Origin: Desulfovirgula sp. | GTDB lineage: Bacteria; Bacillota; Desulfotomaculia; Desulfotomaculales; Desulfovirgulaceae | Assembly (NCBI GenBank): GCA_020725525.1 | Contig: DYEX01000158.1 | Coordinates: forward strand, 1 to 64,000 | Reading direction: 5' to 3' | Length of the DNA stretch: 64,000 nucleotides | Part shown: positions 1 to 7,369 of the stretch, piece after piece | How positions within the stretch are numbered: the first letter of the stretch is position 1 | Layout of the letters: every line of letters begins with the position of its first letter | The notes under the pieces: model-generated | Databases searched by the model: none | Told to the model about the DNA's origin: nothing | What the model saw: only the letters and a program-made list of their open reading frames with translations | Made by a program: the position numbers and the translations under genes

Positions 1-371
1 AGGGCAGGGTGCTGGGTAACACCCAGTGGGGGCGACCCCAAGGAAAGTGCCACAGAAATGTAGACCGCCCAGCACTCAGCCCAGCAGTTTAAAAGGGTGC
101 CTCATGACAGGGAATGGACAGATAAGTGCAATGTAAAACACCTACGGCTGTTGGGCTGAGTGCTGGGCAAGGGTGGAACGGTGCGGTAAGAGCGCACCAG
201 CGGCCACGGCGACGGGCCGGCTAGGTAAACCCCACCTGGAGCAAGACCGAATAGGGGGACAATGGAGTGGCCCGCTCCGTCCCCGGGTAAAGGTCGCTAG
301 AGGCGTCAGGCAACTGGCGTCCCAGATAGATGATCACCCAAGACAGAACTCGGCTTACAGGTTTGCTCACA
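1..371 (+). ncRNA. rnpB: RNase P RNA, 3' part (5' end outside window)
   Basis: Catalytic RNA of ribonuclease P, which trims the 5' leader of tRNA precursors. The conserved blocks are present in order: GGAAAGTGCCACAGAAA near 41-58, GGTGCGGTAAGAGCGCACC near 180-198, and the 3' block ending in CAGAACTCGGCTTACAG (344-360). The 5' strand of P1 and the first core block lie before base 1, so the gene is partial. Between ACCGCC (64-69) and AAGGGTGGAACGG the variable P12 arm is enlarged by a 21-bp inverted repeat with a loop of about 60 nt, described separately. The 3' end near 371 is estimated from the P1 strand. A strong terminator follows at once. Confidence 0.93.
67..168. repeat. Inverted-repeat hairpin inserted in the P12 arm of RNase P RNA
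   Basis: Left arm 67-87 and right arm 148-168 pair over 21 positions with a single G-U wobble; the 60-nt loop between them is A/T-richer than the arms. The outer stem coincides with where P12 should close, so the RNA can still fold around it. The terminal 14 bases TGAGTGCTGGGCAA recur in the hairpin upstream of dxr (27783-27799). This suggests a dispersed hairpin element rather than ordinary P12 variation, but two copies are thin evidence. Confidence 0.7.
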
Positions 372-386
372 GCATAACCAATAAGG

Positions 387-421
387 CCGGACTGTTCTTC
401 AAGAACGGTCCGGTTTCGTTA
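387..421 (+). terminator. Intrinsic terminator of rnpB
   Basis: A 13-bp stem (387-399 with 401-413, one G-T pair; the innermost pairs must open to form the loop) is followed by TTTCGTTATTT. It separates rnpB from the convergent glycosyltransferase operon. Confidence 0.88.
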
Positions 422-477
422 TTTCCGCAGCTTTTTCCGGCTTAATATTCCCATGTTAAACCCTGCCAGGAATTTTC

Positions 478-1578
478 CTATTGTGAATCGGGGTTTTCGT
501 TGACCAGCGGGGAAGTGGTGCTTGCCCAGGTCCAGCGGTTGCTGGCATAATAATTCCATGCCGTGGAGGCGAGAATTCCTGCCCCGTTGGCCAGGACGGC
601 CGGGATACGGAGGTAGCAGTGCAGGGCGCTCAGAACGGCTGCATTGATCAACATACCTGCACCGGAACAGAGGTAAAATTTGATCGCCCGACCCAGCAGG
701 TGGTTTTCCTTGGGCTGCGTCCAGGTAAAAACATCGTTGAGCAGGAAATTGCCCCATATGGCCAGGCTGGTCGCCAGCAGGGCGGATAGGACTACATCGA
801 GGTAAAGTAAGCGGGTAAAGAGCAGAAAGAAGAACATGTTCACCCCCACCCCGGTTGTTCCCACCAGGCAAAACTTCCAGAAGCGCAGATCTTCGGGACT
901 GCTTAAAACCAGTCGAGCCAGGTGGCGCAGGTAATTAATCTGTTCCGTCAAACTCATTTTAGAATGATCGCCCCGGCGGCGCTCAAATATGTAGGGGACT
1001 TCCGCCGCCCGGTGGTAACGACCGCGTACCAGCACTTCCATGAGAATCTTCCATCCCAGGGGTGAGAGTTTCACTTCTTCAATTACCTCTTTTTTCAGCA
1101 TAAAAAACCCGCTTAAGGGATCATTGATCGGACGCACCTTTTTCAGGGCCAGGCGGCCAATCAGGCGGGCGGTCAGGGAAATTGCTCTCCTTAAGGGGGT
1201 TAAGCCGCCGTTTTCACCCCCGGGTATAAATCGGGAAGCAATGACCAGGTCGTTTCCCTTTTCGATGCTTTCTAACAGGCGGGGAAGGACCTCCGGCGGG
1301 TGCTGGAGATCCGCGTCCATTACCGCCAGCACGTCGCCCCTGGCCGCTCTGAACCCCTCCACCACGGCCGTGGCCAGACCCCGCTGGTTCTGCCGGTGGA
1401 TGAACCTGACCTGAGGGTTTTCACGGCTTAATTCTTCCAGAACTTTAGTCGTTCCGTCGTTGCTGTCGTCCACGAACAGGATTTCAAATGCTTTTCCTTT
1501 CAGGGACCGGCAAATGCGTTTGGTCAGGGGGATGATATTATGTTCTTCGTTGTAAGTAGGGATGATTACCGTAAGCAA
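478..1578 (-). CDS. GT2 glycosyltransferase fused to a GtrA-like membrane domain (polyprenyl-phosphate sugar synthase type)
   Basis: Probably moves a sugar from a nucleotide donor onto a polyprenyl phosphate carrier at the inner membrane face, as dolichol-phosphate-mannose synthases do. Residues 1 to about 230 are a GT-A fold with FVDDSNDGT near residue 35 and the donor-binding DADLQHPP near residue 88. From about 235 to 350 there are four hydrophobic helices typical of GtrA, which is proposed to flip or anchor lipid-linked sugars. The start is TTG, 9 nt after GGGAGGTAA. It lies 18 nt downstream of a PIG-V-like mannosyltransferase that could use the lipid-linked sugar it makes. The exact sugar cannot be read from the sequence. 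Confidence 0.87.
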   Translation of the reverse strand: MLTVIIPTYNEEHNIIPLTKRICRSLKGKAFEILFVDDSNDGTTKVLEELSRENPQVRFIHRQNQRGLATAVVEGFRAARGDVLAVMDADLQHPPEVLPRLLESIEKGNDLVIASRFIPGGENGGLTPLRRAISLTARLIGRLALKKVRPINDPLSGFFMLKKEVIEEVKLSPLGWKILMEVLVRGRYHRAAEVPYIFERRRGDHSKMSLTEQINYLRHLARLVLSSPEDLRFWKFCLVGTTGVGVNMFFFLLFTRLLYLDVVLSALLATSLAIWGNFLLNDVFTWTQPKENHLLGRAIKFYLCSGAGMLINAAVLSALHCYLRIPAVLANGAGILASTAWNYYASNRWTWASTTSPLVNENPDSQ

Positions 1579-1596
1579 AGGCGTTACCTCCCTGTC

Positions 1597-2694
1597 TTAA
1601 GCGACCCAATACCCGCGGGCAAAAAGCAAGTAGAGAAAGAAGAACAGGGATGAAGTCAGGGCCAGGATGAAATTGTGCCCCCGTTCTTCTTTGACCAGCC
1701 GGGCCAGGGTCAGGTAAATCGGAAATAATACCATCACAAATCGCGGCATGCTCAATAGCGGTGCGTGTGGCGCCGGAGAGAAAAGCGGCACCACAAGCCC
1801 AATAAACGCAAATAAAGTGTAGGATGGGCGTTCTTTACCCAGGGACATGAAGAACAACGCCAACCCCGCCAGAGTAAAGGAGAGGTCCAGCAATTGACGC
1901 CCAAAGCCCCGGTTTTCCCACAGTAGCACCACGGCCTGCTCCAGACTGAACCAGGGCCAGGCAAAGGAGCGGTGCCAGAATTGCTGGGCCTGGACAAAGG
2001 CCAGGGGGTTGCCCAGTTCTGCCTGCAGGAAAATCATGAAAAATAGCAACCCCACAGGGATCAGGGCTAGAAAAAGAATGTCCTTGCTTATTTTCCCTTT
2101 TGTCGCACGCCAGTATTCCCACAGCCCGGGAAAAAGTAAAAAAACCCCCATGTTCCGCGTGGATGCGGCCAGCATGCCGCAAAGGCCGGCCGGAAGCCAC
2201 CGTCCCTGGCGCAAGAAGTAAAAGGTTAACAGCACCAGCAAAAGGTAAAGGGATTCGGTATAAATGGCGGACAGGTAAAAGGCGGTTGGAAATAGGGCCA
2301 GATACCACATGGCCCGCCGGGATGTTTGCGGGTCATAGTCCATGCTGGCCAGCCGGTAAAAAATGGCCAGGATACCGGCCAGGGAAAGATTGGATATAAA
2401 GATGCCGGCCGCTGCCGGATCCACGCCCAGCCGGCTGAGCAGGTGAATGAGCAAGGGGTAAAGGGGGAAGAAGGCAGCGGATTTTGGGTTATAACCCTCC
2501 TGGGCAATTCTCAGGTACCAGCCCGCATCCCAGCGGTTGAGTCCCCGTCCCACAATGGCAAAAAACTGTCCGGGATCGTAATGACCGGGGAAAAAAACAA
2601 CGGCGAAATACCCGGCCAGAACCACCAGCAGTTGATGGGTCAGGTAGGTAATCACTATATCCCAATTAAAAAGAGACAAGCGCCGCCAGAACAT
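1597..2694 (-). CDS. Multi-spanning GT-C mannosyltransferase, PIG-V-like
   Basis: Integral membrane glycosyltransferase of the PIG-V/Mannosyl_trans2 kind, which takes sugar from a polyprenyl-phosphate carrier and adds it to an acceptor outside the membrane. About nine to ten hydrophobic helices are visible. The family signature NRWDAGWYLRIAQEGY sits near residues 55-70, in the first outer loop where the catalytic acid of GT-C enzymes lies. ATG at 2694 was chosen over GTG at 2700 because it is better placed behind GAGGTG. It is first in a two-gene minus-strand operon with the GT2-GtrA enzyme, which plausibly supplies its lipid-linked donor. The acceptor (protein, glycolipid or cell-wall polymer) is unknown. 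Confidence 0.82.
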   Translation of the reverse strand: MFWRRLSLFNWDIVITYLTHQLLVVLAGYFAVVFFPGHYDPGQFFAIVGRGLNRWDAGWYLRIAQEGYNPKSAAFFPLYPLLIHLLSRLGVDPAAAGIFISNLSLAGILAIFYRLASMDYDPQTSRRAMWYLALFPTAFYLSAIYTESLYLLLVLLTFYFLRQGRWLPAGLCGMLAASTRNMGVFLLFPGLWEYWRATKGKISKDILFLALIPVGLLFFMIFLQAELGNPLAFVQAQQFWHRSFAWPWFSLEQAVVLLWENRGFGRQLLDLSFTLAGLALFFMSLGKERPSYTLFAFIGLVVPLFSPAPHAPLLSMPRFVMVLFPIYLTLARLVKEERGHNFILALTSSLFFFLYLLFARGYWVA

Positions 2695-2848
2695 AGCCAC
2701 ACCTCATAAGTTTTACTTTTGAGGCATTATTTATACGCAACGCATGTGGAGACTGTAGAGATCCGGAGCCGATTCGAAGCGAGCCACGATGCAGTCCGGT
2801 GCGGAGCACGGAGTGAGCCTGGACCAGCGCACAGGTCCCTGGGAATCC

Positions 2849-2886
2849 AAAATAAAAAAGCGAGACCTTTAAACCCACGATCTCGC
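2849..2886 (-). terminator. Terminator of the small zinc-ribbon-like gene
   Basis: On the minus strand the stem GCGAGA/TCTCGC (2860-2865 with 2881-2886) is followed by a run of T (plus-strand AAAATAAAAAA, 2849-2859). It lies about 30 nt after the stop of the 68-residue gene. Confidence 0.75.
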
Positions 2887-2915
2887 CCGTATATTATTGA
2901 GTAATTTAACGCCCC

Positions 2916-3122
2916 TTATTCATCCTTGTACTCACGGAGATGGAAGTGGTTGTGTTCGATGGATAGAACATGACGCACGCCGCAGTGGGGGCAGGTGATG
3001 GACTGCTCGTCCAAAAAGCGCATTTCACCAATGTGCCGGCGGCAGCAGGTAACTTCCACGCTGATGATGCGCCCATCGGGAAGCTGATTTACCCGGTAAT
3101 CAAACAGGGCTTTTTTGCTCAC
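2916..3122 (-). CDS. Hypothetical 68-aa protein with a CPHC knuckle
   Basis: I do not recognise a named family. The protein is small and soluble. It has a Cys-Cys-x-x-x-His segment (CCRRHIG) near residue 26 and a CPHCG knuckle near residue 44, followed by several His residues (HNHFH); these could bind one zinc ion. The start is GTG behind GGAGTGATCCTCC. It has its own promoter (3154-3182) and terminator, so it is a single-gene unit divergent from the helicase gene. The function is unknown; the metal-binding reading is inference. Confidence 0.7.
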   Translation of the reverse strand: MSKKALFDYRVNQLPDGRIISVEVTCCRRHIGEMRFLDEQSITCPHCGVRHVLSIEHNHFHLREYKDE

Positions 3123-3153
3123 GGAGGATCACTCCTAAAAAGACATTTTTTTT

Positions 3154-3182
3154 ATTATATCTTGGTTGCGAGGAACAGTAAA
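3154..3182 (-). promoter_or_regulatory. Sigma-A-type promoter for the 68-aa gene
   Basis: Minus strand: TTTACT (3182-3177), a 17-bp spacer, then TATAAT (3159-3154), about 30 nt before the GTG start. It is back to back with the helicase promoter. Confidence 0.72.
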
Positions 3183-3191
3183 TTTAAACGT

Positions 3192-3220
3192 TTTAATTAC
3201 AATAGTTAATGGTGTATAAT
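3192..3220 (+). promoter_or_regulatory. Promoter of the interrupted helicase gene
   Basis: A perfect TATAAT sits at 3215-3220; the -35 region TTTAAT (3192-3197) is weak with 17-bp spacing. It lies downstream of possible in-frame starts near 3209, which argues for translation from TTG at 3263. Confidence 0.6.
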
Positions 3221-3262
3221 GGGCATAGTGAAAGCAAAATAGAAAGAAAGGGCGGTTTAGTC

Positions 3263-4036
3263 TTGGCAAATAAAAAAGAAACCGGTGTCCGGGGGAAACG
3301 CCGGCCCCGGCGCCGCCGGTCAAAGTTCGTTTTACCTGCGGCACCCTTACAACTGGACCCCTTTCAGGAAGAAGCCATAGCCGCGTTGCTGGATGGATAT
3401 ACCGTCCTGGTAGCTGCTCCCACGGGAACCGGTAAGACCCTGATTGCTGAAAAGTTGCTGGAACATATATTAGCCGGGGGTAAAGGGGCGGTATATACAT
3501 CACCCATTAAAGCTTTGTCCAACCAGAAATACCGGGATTTCGGGCAGCTTTTCGGCCCGGAGAGGGTGGGGTTAATTACCGGCGACCTTTCTATTAATGA
3601 AAGGGCTCCCTTACTGGTCATGACCACGGAAATCTTTCGCAACTGGTGCTTTGCCAGCCCCGGGGAACTGGAGCACACCTCCCACGTCATTTTTGACGAA
3701 ATGCACTATCTGGACGATCCGGAGCGGGGTACGGCCTGGGAGGAAAGCATCATCTTTGCCCCGCCCCACATGAAGATTTTAGGTTTATCCGCTACCGTAC
3801 CCAATATACAGGAAATTGCCTCCTGGATGGCCGAGGTGCGGGGAGATGTGGTCAAAGTGATTGAAGAAAGGTGCCGGGCCGTTCCCCTGGAGATCTCCTG
3901 GATTGCGCCCGGGGGCGATATCCTGGATGAGGAAGAGGCCCGCATGGAAATTGCCGAAAGGCAGGAAATTCGCCGCTGGCGCCGTCATTACTGGAACGAT
4001 ATGATGGCTGCCGGGCGGGAGGAATTTGATTTTTAG
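3263..4036 (+). CDS. Ski2/HelY-like DEAD-box helicase, N-terminal part ending at in-frame TAG
   Basis: N-terminal RecA domain of a Ski2-type RNA helicase. It has the Q-motif-like LDPFQEEAI, Walker A APTGTGKT, Walker B DEMH and motif III SAT. The first 30 residues are very basic (RGKRRPRRRRSK). The TTG start at 3263 follows the promoter and a weak AAAGGGCGG site. Translation stops at TAG 4034-4036; the same frame continues without a shift through RWYESLAAIF into the second helicase half (4052-5608). The gene is thus one reading frame split by a single amber codon. As written, this 257-aa piece lacks motifs IV-VI and should not act as a helicase alone. Alternatives are a fresh pseudogene, amber read-through, internal re-initiation or a base error. 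Confidence 0.85.
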   Translation: MANKKETGVRGKRRPRRRRSKFVLPAAPLQLDPFQEEAIAALLDGYTVLVAAPTGTGKTLIAEKLLEHILAGGKGAVYTSPIKALSNQKYRDFGQLFGPERVGLITGDLSINERAPLLVMTTEIFRNWCFASPGELEHTSHVIFDEMHYLDDPERGTAWEESIIFAPPHMKILGLSATVPNIQEIASWMAEVRGDVVKVIEERCRAVPLEISWIAPGGDILDEEEARMEIAERQEIRRWRRHYWNDMMAAGREEFDF

Positions 4037-4051
4037 AGGTGGTATGAATCT

Positions 4052-5608
4052 TTGGCCGCCATATTTTCCAGTCCAACCTGCGTTGAGGTCATTGAAGCTA
4101 TTCAGGACTACCTGCCGGCCCTTTATTTTGCCTTTAGCCGCGGACGGACCGAGTTGCTGGCGGAAGAACTGGGCCGGGAGTGGGATTTTCTTACTTCCGG
4201 GGAGAAGCGTTCCGTCCGGTGGATGATTCAGGAAGCGGAGGAGAATAACCCCGGCCTTTTCGGTCCCCGGCGCCAGAACCTGCGCCGCCTGCTGCTTCAG
4301 GGCATTGGCTACCACCATGCCGGCCTGTCGCCGCTGCTCAAGGATCTGGTGGAAAAACTGTATGAATCCCGGCTGATTTATGTTCTTTTCTGTACGGAAA
4401 CCTTTGCTGTAGGGGTTAACTTTCCCGCTGCCAGTACGGTTTTTGACGCCTGCCGCAAGTGGGACGGCCAGGAGTTCCGTCCCCTTTTAAACCGGGAGTT
4501 TTTCCAGATGGCGGGCCGGGCCGGCCGGCGGGGATATGATCCGGTAGGGCGGGTTTTCGTGCGCATTGACGAGCGTTTCCCCGAACAAACCGGCTTTTAC
4601 CGGGAGGACGAGGTGGAACCGGTCCGGGGCAGGCTCACCATCTCGCCCAATACAGTCCTGAGCCTTTTGCACTGGAAAACCGATGCAGAAATTCGTTGCC
4701 TGCTGGAAAAAAACTTATCCGTCTATCAAAGCAATAAAGAAAGCCGTCAGCTCCGCCAGGAAGTGCACAGGCTGGAAGAAAAGGCGGCGGAACTGGCCCG
4801 GTGTTTTTGCCCCGACCGGGGCCAGCCCTGCTGCGAACTTTACCGGGTCAAACTGCGTAAAGAGCTGAACCAGCTTAAGAAAAGCAAGCACCGCAATCGC
4901 GCGGACAGCAAGCTGCGGCGGCAGGAGATTCAAATCCTGTTGCAAAAGGGACGTAAAAAGTGCCGCTACAAGGTATGCCTGGACGCGGCCAAAAAGGTGC
5001 GCCGGCTGGAAGAAAGAATCCACCTGCTGCACAAGCGTTTGAAGCAACTGGAAAAACACTCCCGGGATTACGTCCGGGATTTTGAGAATGTGTGGGGTCT
5101 CCTGGAAAAACTGGGTTATGTGCAGGGCCGGGAGCTGTTGCCCCGGGGGAAATTCGCCCTTTACGTGCACGTGCAGGAAATACTGGTCACCGAGCTGGTT
5201 TTCTCCGGTATTCTTTTGGAGTCTCCTCCGGTGGAGGTGGCCGCCATCCTGGCCGGGGTGGACTACCAGCCCGGGCGGGATGAACAGGTAATCCCACCAC
5301 CCTTCTCCCTGGAGAGAGTGGAAGAACTGCGCCGCTTTTTGTTCCAGAGCGGGGTTCCGGAGCACTTTTGTCTCTGGTCGCCCCTGCCCGCTGCCCTGGC
5401 GGCGGCCTGGTACGAAGGGGCTACCTTTGACCAGCTTTTGGGCATGACCAACCTGCAGGAAGGGGACATCTTTTCCATCCTGCGCCGGGAAATTGACCTG
5501 CTGCGCCAGATTGAAAGGGCCGCCGGGGAAGACCGCGTCCTGGCCGGCCTGGCCCGGGAACTGCGCCGGCGGCTGGACCGGGACGAGGTGGCCGTAGTTG
5601 GGGTATAA
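4052..5608 (+). CDS. Ski2/HelY-like helicase, C-terminal part after in-frame TAG
   Basis: Same frame as the preceding half, starting just past its TAG. It carries the second RecA domain with GVNFPAASTVFD and motif VI QMAGRAGRRGYD, which in this family closes the ATP site with the Walker motifs of the first half. Further on is a Cys-bearing coiled-coil arm (CFCPDRGQPCCEL near residue 250, KCRYKVC near residue 307) and an all-helical C-terminal domain. AGAGGTGG at 4035-4042 lies 9 nt before TTG 4052, so separate initiation is possible. The coding sequence shows no other damage over 1.5 kb, so the interruption is either recent or tolerated. Confidence 0.85.
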   Translation: MAAIFSSPTCVEVIEAIQDYLPALYFAFSRGRTELLAEELGREWDFLTSGEKRSVRWMIQEAEENNPGLFGPRRQNLRRLLLQGIGYHHAGLSPLLKDLVEKLYESRLIYVLFCTETFAVGVNFPAASTVFDACRKWDGQEFRPLLNREFFQMAGRAGRRGYDPVGRVFVRIDERFPEQTGFYREDEVEPVRGRLTISPNTVLSLLHWKTDAEIRCLLEKNLSVYQSNKESRQLRQEVHRLEEKAAELARCFCPDRGQPCCELYRVKLRKELNQLKKSKHRNRADSKLRRQEIQILLQKGRKKCRYKVCLDAAKKVRRLEERIHLLHKRLKQLEKHSRDYVRDFENVWGLLEKLGYVQGRELLPRGKFALYVHVQEILVTELVFSGILLESPPVEVAAILAGVDYQPGRDEQVIPPPFSLERVEELRRFLFQSGVPEHFCLWSPLPAALAAAWYEGATFDQLLGMTNLQEGDIFSILRREIDLLRQIERAAGEDRVLAGLARELRRRLDRDEVAVVGV

Positions 5609-5628
5609 AAAAGCGGGCTTTCGCCCGC
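5607..5628 (-). terminator. Terminator of the agr-like operon
   Basis: Stem GCGGGC/GCCCGC (5613-5618 with 5623-5628), loop TTTC; on the minus strand it is followed by TTTTTT (plus-strand A run 5607-5612). It lies 130 nt after agrD and overlaps the stop codon of the convergent helicase gene. Confidence 0.8.
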
Positions 5629-5759
5629 ATGCACTATGCTGTTGATAAAGAAGTTATGTACGAAGCTGATGTTTTAAGGGTTATGTCCACAAGAAATTAC
5701 ACACGAGACCACCGCTGGCACTACAGCAGCAGATTTTTCTCTCTAGCTTTGCTTGACCT

Positions 5760-5888
5760 TTACTTACGCAGCTCTTCGGGCACCTCCGGCTGGTACCACG
5801 TAACCCAACTGGCGGGATAAATACCCGTAGCAGCCATTACCATGGCCACAGTAGCTACGACCCCCAAGAGCCAGTGCTTAAGCCGCAT
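5760..5888 (-). CDS. agrD: AgrD-like cyclic peptide autoinducer precursor (42 aa)
   Basis: Propeptide that AgrB would cut and cyclise into a secreted signal. It begins MRLKHWLLGVVATVAMV, a basic then hydrophobic membrane-binding leader. It ends in YQPEVPEELRK, matching the conserved acidic tail PEVPEEL of AgrD-type precursors. The stretch between, TGIYPASWVTW, has no Cys; the Ser would be the ring-closing residue, giving a lactone rather than a thiolactone, as known for a few staphylococcal peptides. AAGGAGG precedes ATG 5888, and the first 11 nt overlap the end of agrB. The exact ring size and N-terminal cut are not readable from the sequence. Confidence 0.85.
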   Translation of the reverse strand: MRLKHWLLGVVATVAMVMAATGIYPASWVTWYQPEVPEELRK

Positions 5889-6528
5889 TGTTCACACCTC
5901 CTTTACCTGGTATGAGTATAGAGTGCAGCCGGCTCAGGAAAACGTCCAGCCATTCTATAAAGCGGTAGCCGGCCGGAGTAACGGTAACGGCTTGAAAAGC
6001 CAGGCCCAGGGCGCTGGCGGCCAGCAGGTCCTCCCGCAGGGAGAGGAGCCAGGCCGCGGCCAGGTAACATAGGGGTACCAGCAGGGAAATTATTTTCAGC
6101 ATTCGGCGGTAGCCTTCCCGGGTGATTGGCTTGGCCGGGGTATCCGCCGGCGCCCAAATTAGGGCAACTATAATGGCGAAAAGTGCCGCAGCCAGGGCCA
6201 TTTCCGTACCAGGGACGTTACTTTCCCCCAGCCAGCGGGCCAGAAAACCCAGGCCTGTGAAGGTGGTTAGAGAGCCGATCAGGCAACGGTAATAGGCGGT
6301 GCAGTGGGCCCCCCCGGCCGCCAGGCGGAAAGCCACACTGGCCAGCACTACCGCGGCAACCTGGGGGAAGATGCCCAGCAGCAGGGGTATAGTTACAAAA
6401 CAAACAAGTTTCACCACTGCGCCCAGGAGCAGCTCCAGGCCGTAGGCCATCACCGCCACCCGCTCCTCCTGCTGCAGTTCTTCGCCCAGCCAGGAGGCAA
6501 TTCTCTGGGCCAGGTTGTGGATCATCAC
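5878..6528 (-). CDS. agrB: AgrB-like autoinducer-processing membrane peptidase
   Basis: Cysteine endopeptidase that removes the acidic tail of the AgrD-like propeptide and helps form the cyclic signal. The motif RLAAGGAHCTAYYRC places His75 and Cys82 with the same seven-residue spacing as the catalytic His77/Cys84 of Staphylococcus aureus AgrB. Five to six hydrophobic helices follow. Length 216 aa is normal for the family. Its start overlaps the stop of the kinase gene (ATGA) and its end overlaps agrD by 11 nt, so all three are translationally coupled in the order kinase-agrB-agrD. Confidence 0.9.
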   Translation of the reverse strand: MMIHNLAQRIASWLGEELQQEERVAVMAYGLELLLGAVVKLVCFVTIPLLLGIFPQVAAVVLASVAFRLAAGGAHCTAYYRCLIGSLTTFTGLGFLARWLGESNVPGTEMALAAALFAIIVALIWAPADTPAKPITREGYRRMLKIISLLVPLCYLAAAWLLSLREDLLAASALGLAFQAVTVTPAGYRFIEWLDVFLSRLHSILIPGKGGVNNAA

Positions 6529-7367
6529 TCTCCACCTGCCTTGGGTAGGGTTACCGTAAAGATGGTGGGCGGGGAGGTTAGCCGCACCTGCCCACCGTGC
6601 TGTTCCACTATCTCCCGTACAATGGCCAGCCCCAGGCCTCTGTTTTCCCCCTTGGTAGAAAAGCCGGGCTCAAAAATCTTTTCCCTTATATCCTCTCTTA
6701 TTTCCGGGCCGGAGTTGCCTACCGAGAGGATATAGCTTTGCTCGTCTTCTCTTATTTCCATCCTGACGTAACGGTCCCTGGTCGCTAAAAACATCACCGC
6801 TTCCATGGCGTTGTCCAGCAGGTTGCCCAGTATCCGGTTCAGGTTGTGGGGGCGCATGGTCAGCTTGCCCAGGTCGCTTTCGACGAGCAGGCCGAAGCTG
6901 ATGTTGCGGTTGGCCGCCAGGGCCGCCTTTTGCTGGATCAGGGCGGCCACCTCGGGCTGCCTCAGCCGCAGGGTTTGGGAAAGAATGCGGATGTCCCCCG
7001 TCACCTCGGCCAGGTACTCCCGGGCGCTTTCCAGCTTGCCCAACTGCAGCATGCCGTACACGGCCTGCAGGTGGCTGATGAAGTCGTGGCGCTGGGCCCG
7101 GATGTTGCGGATCATTTCCTCCAGGTCCTGGATGTGTTTGGCCTGTTGGCGTATTAAGTTGTCCTGTTCTTCTAAAACCAGTGACTTTCGTAATAAAATA
7201 AACCCTAAGACAGTATTACCAAAAATTACTATGTCAACTATTACTATCCAACCCAGTGGAATAGAAGCATTGAAATAAACCAGGTACTGAGTAAAAAGAC
7301 AAATAAGTAATGCCTGGCCCAAACTAAAAACTGCCATTAAATAATTTGGAAATGATAGTGTGCTCAT
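6525..7367 (-). CDS. Membrane sensor histidine kinase, Spo0B/AgrC-like
   Basis: Two N-terminal hydrophobic helices (about residues 9-32 and 40-60) lead into a coiled linker. Then comes the phospho-acceptor motif RHDFISHLQAVYGML with His94, of the Spo0B/AgrC/CitA type. A GHKL ATPase domain follows, with NLLDNAMEA near residue 183 and GLGLAIVREIV near 250. Its place directly before agrBD, and 2 nt after a multi-spanning membrane protein, makes it the likely receptor kinase for the cyclic peptide. Canonical AgrC has six to seven membrane helices in one chain; here the extra helices may come from the separate upstream protein. No response regulator gene is next to it. Confidence 0.86.
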   Translation of the reverse strand: MSTLSFPNYLMAVFSLGQALLICLFTQYLVYFNASIPLGWIVIVDIVIFGNTVLGFILLRKSLVLEEQDNLIRQQAKHIQDLEEMIRNIRAQRHDFISHLQAVYGMLQLGKLESAREYLAEVTGDIRILSQTLRLRQPEVAALIQQKAALAANRNISFGLLVESDLGKLTMRPHNLNRILGNLLDNAMEAVMFLATRDRYVRMEIREDEQSYILSVGNSGPEIREDIREKIFEPGFSTKGENRGLGLAIVREIVEQHGGQVRLTSPPTIFTVTLPKAGGE

Positions 7368-7369
7368 CC

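Noticed and set aside
2701-2848. Possible gene or RNA in the gap left of the 68-aa gene
   Set aside because: Only short unconvincing repeats; nothing beyond the minus-strand terminator could be supported.
4034-4036. TAG as a proven pyrrolysine codon
   Set aside because: No pyl genes are visible in the window and nothing at this position is typical of a pyrrolysine enzyme; kept only as one of several explanations.
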